This document shows positions 31,869 through 32,746 of a stretch of 32,746 bases of DNA, one piece after another; within the stretch, counting starts at the first letter, position 1; the number at the start of each line of letters is the position of its first letter. This DNA is from Microbacteriaceae bacterium PS02067 (GTDB taxonomy: Bacteria; Actinomycetota; Actinomycetes; Actinomycetales; Microbacteriaceae), in NCBI GenBank assembly GCA_029960085.1, contig JASCPG010000037.1, positions 1 to 32,746 on the forward strand, read 5' to 3'. Under the pieces are notes generated by a model. That model searched no databases, was not told where the DNA came from, and saw only the letters and a program-made list of their open reading frames with translations. The position numbers were made by a program, and so were the translations under genes.

Positions 31869-31918
31869 TTAGTTGACTTGACAGCTACTAATATAGACAT
31901 AGGTTCCGACATCGCGAT
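31869..31918 (-). promoter_or_regulatory. Repeated promoter/leader module, copy 9
   Basis: ATGTCGGA, -10 TATATT (31895-31890), seven bases, box GTCAAGTCAACTAA (31882-31869), then GGTAGGG and the ATG at 31847. The -35 position reads ATCGCG, far from consensus. Rightmost copy; genes to the right are transcribed the other way. Confidence 0.8.
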
Positions 31919-31941
31919 CGACAGCACCGAAAGAGGCCGAA

Positions 31942-32202
31942 ATGACCGCCCAGACCATCGCTACAGCAGAGGCCGCGCTCGCCGCACTGACCGGCAACGT
32001 GACCCACCGGCCCACCGACCACGAGATCGCGCTCGCAGAGGCACTGCAGGCGCTCGTGAGCGACCACGCCGCCCTGTTGGGTGAGGGACACTGCGCCAAG
32101 GCGTGGGAGGAGGGCGTCGAAGCCGCGCTCTACGCCGTGACATCCCCTGAGCCGGGAGCACCGTTCAGCGTGGGGCCGAACCCATACGAACCCGCCAGCT
32201 AA
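31942..32202 (+). CDS. Small unknown protein
   Basis: 86 residues, helical and acidic (TIATAEAALAALTGNVTHRP, then HEIALAEALQALVSDHAALL). AAAGAGG ribosome site. Divergent from the leftward cassettes. Not recognised. Confidence 0.6.
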   Translation: MTAQTIATAEAALAALTGNVTHRPTDHEIALAEALQALVSDHAALLGEGHCAKAWEEGVEAALYAVTSPEPGAPFSVGPNPYEPAS

Positions 32203-32249
32203 CCGCCTCGGCGCGCAGCGCCGAACCGACCACAGGAACGGGGGAGAGG

Positions 32250-32570
32250 ATGACCGCCAGCACCCTCCGGCAGCCGATGCCCAGACCCCAGAGCTACGCC
32301 GAGTACGAACGCGCCCGCCCCCACATGATCGACACCGCAGGCCGCCCCCTCGAACTCGCCTGGTGCCGCCCCTGCAACCGTGAACACTTCACCGTCGAAC
32401 CCCACGCCGCCGATGTGCCCTGCCCCCGCTGCAAGGCCACCGCAGGCCGCTGCACCCGCCCCTCCGGCCACGAGGCAGACGCCTGGCACAAAGACCGCCT
32501 CGACGCCTTCTACGCCCTCTGTGACGCACTCGAATCCGCAGGGCACCCACAGGTAGCCCGCTGGCCGTAG
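32250..32570 (+). CDS. Small zinc-binding protein
   Basis: 106 residues. Cys residues in LAWCRPCNREHFTVEPH and VPCPRCKATAGRCTRPSGHE form a zinc-finger pattern (CPxC...GxxC...SGxxxxxWH) that I associate with small actinophage and plasmid proteins. GGGGGAGAGG ribosome site. Role unknown. Confidence 0.7.
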   Translation: MTASTLRQPMPRPQSYAEYERARPHMIDTAGRPLELAWCRPCNREHFTVEPHAADVPCPRCKATAGRCTRPSGHEADAWHKDRLDAFYALCDALESAGHPQVARWP

Positions 32571-32710
32571 ACCCCCCACAGCGGCAGGCAGCCGGCTCCC
32601 CAGAACGGGCCACCCCAGCACGCCGCCGGAGGCGCGCAGCGCCGACCCCACCGAGGCCGGAGGCCCGGCCTGCCGGGCCGACCCGGAGGGGCGCGCAGCG
32701 CCCCGGACCC
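32571..32710. repeat. GC-rich hairpin cluster near the contig end
   Basis: GGCGCGCAGCGCC (5-bp arms, GCA triloop) occurs at 32631-32643 and, extended to GGGGCGC-GCA-GCGCCCC, at 32688-32704. A further copy lies at 32210-32222 between the last two genes. GGCCCGG/CCGGGCC (32662-32679) is another hairpin. No gene is seen here. Confidence 0.6.
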
Positions 32711-32746
32711 CAGTCTCTTATACACAAATCCGAGCCCACGAGACGA
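32711..32746. other. Residual Illumina Nextera adapter sequence
   Basis: GTCTCTTATACACA followed three bases later by CCGAGCCCACGAGAC matches the Nextera mosaic end and read-2 adapter apart from two bases in the middle and one just before. It is not biological sequence and marks the true end of the assembled contig at about 32710. Confidence 0.9.

Noticed and set aside
15416..31882. TTGACTTGACA on the plus strand as a rightward promoter
   Set aside because: The distance to the next AT-rich hexamer is 8-13 bases, too short for a -35/-10 pair; the minus-strand reading has exact 17-base spacing and leads into genes.
8632..32686. GACCCGGA, the 8-bp recognition repeat of Streptomyces TraB, as a transfer locus
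   Set aside because: Only isolated single copies were seen (8632-8639 and near 32680). A transfer locus needs clustered repeats, and single 8-mers are expected in GC-rich DNA.
1..32746. tRNA, rRNA, CRISPR array, integrase or replication initiator
   Set aside because: I looked for these and found no supporting sequence in the window.

Overview
The window is high-GC DNA from an actinobacterium, most likely a member of Micrococcales such as Microbacterium. This is inferred from codon use, leaderless or TANNNT-type promoters, an actinobacterial TraB/FtsK-like transfer ATPase, DUF4192 and DUF3560 proteins, and many small plasmid- or phage-type genes. It reads as accessory DNA (a conjugative plasmid or an integrative conjugative element), not core chromosome. 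I see no rRNA, tRNA, CRISPR array, integrase or replication initiator. The last 36 bases look like residual Illumina Nextera adapter, so this is the end of an assembled contig.

Layout. 1-749: end of an IS3-family element (IS407 group), leftward, with a GGGAAAC slippery site between orfA and orfB. 847-923: three copies of a 16-bp repeat. 1074-7903: a complete Tn7-like transposon (tnsA-tnsB-tnsC-tniQ) with matching terminal repeats, a perfect 5-bp target duplication (CGCAC) and a two-gene cargo: a secreted protein and a four-helix membrane protein. 8104-10173: a TraB/FtsK-like DNA translocase bordered by similar operator-like dyads. 10333-12657: rightward operon of six small unknown genes behind a structured leader. 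12773-15398: leftward operon ending in a Mom-like DNA-modification protein. 15984-20545: a type III restriction-modification pair. 20745-23587: DprA-like protein, zinc/HTH protein and small genes. 23662-25806: second DprA-like protein, two small genes and a secreted HNH nuclease. 25934-27789: rightward operon with a PI3K/HipA-like kinase. 28117-31847: five leftward single-gene cassettes, each with its own promoter and, for all five, a hairpin close downstream. 31942-32570: two small rightward genes, then GC-rich hairpins.

The most striking unexplained signal is a repeated promoter/leader module on the minus strand, present nine times: TATATT, exactly seven bases, then GTCAAGTCARCTAA, placed so that the box would start at or next to the 5' end of the mRNA. 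It drives the Mom-like operon, both DprA-like units, all five single-gene cassettes and one cassette that has no gene. A tenth copy of the box, without the -10, lies inverted next to the restriction-modification operon. This ties most of the leftward accessory genes into one regulon.

Working together (inference): the translocase would move the element. The Mom-like modification, DprA-like proteins and type III system would protect the DNA or exclude rivals. The coordinately expressed cassettes may act on entry into a new host. The Tn7-like transposon is a later insertion upstream of the translocase gene and may carry a toxin/immunity-type pair.
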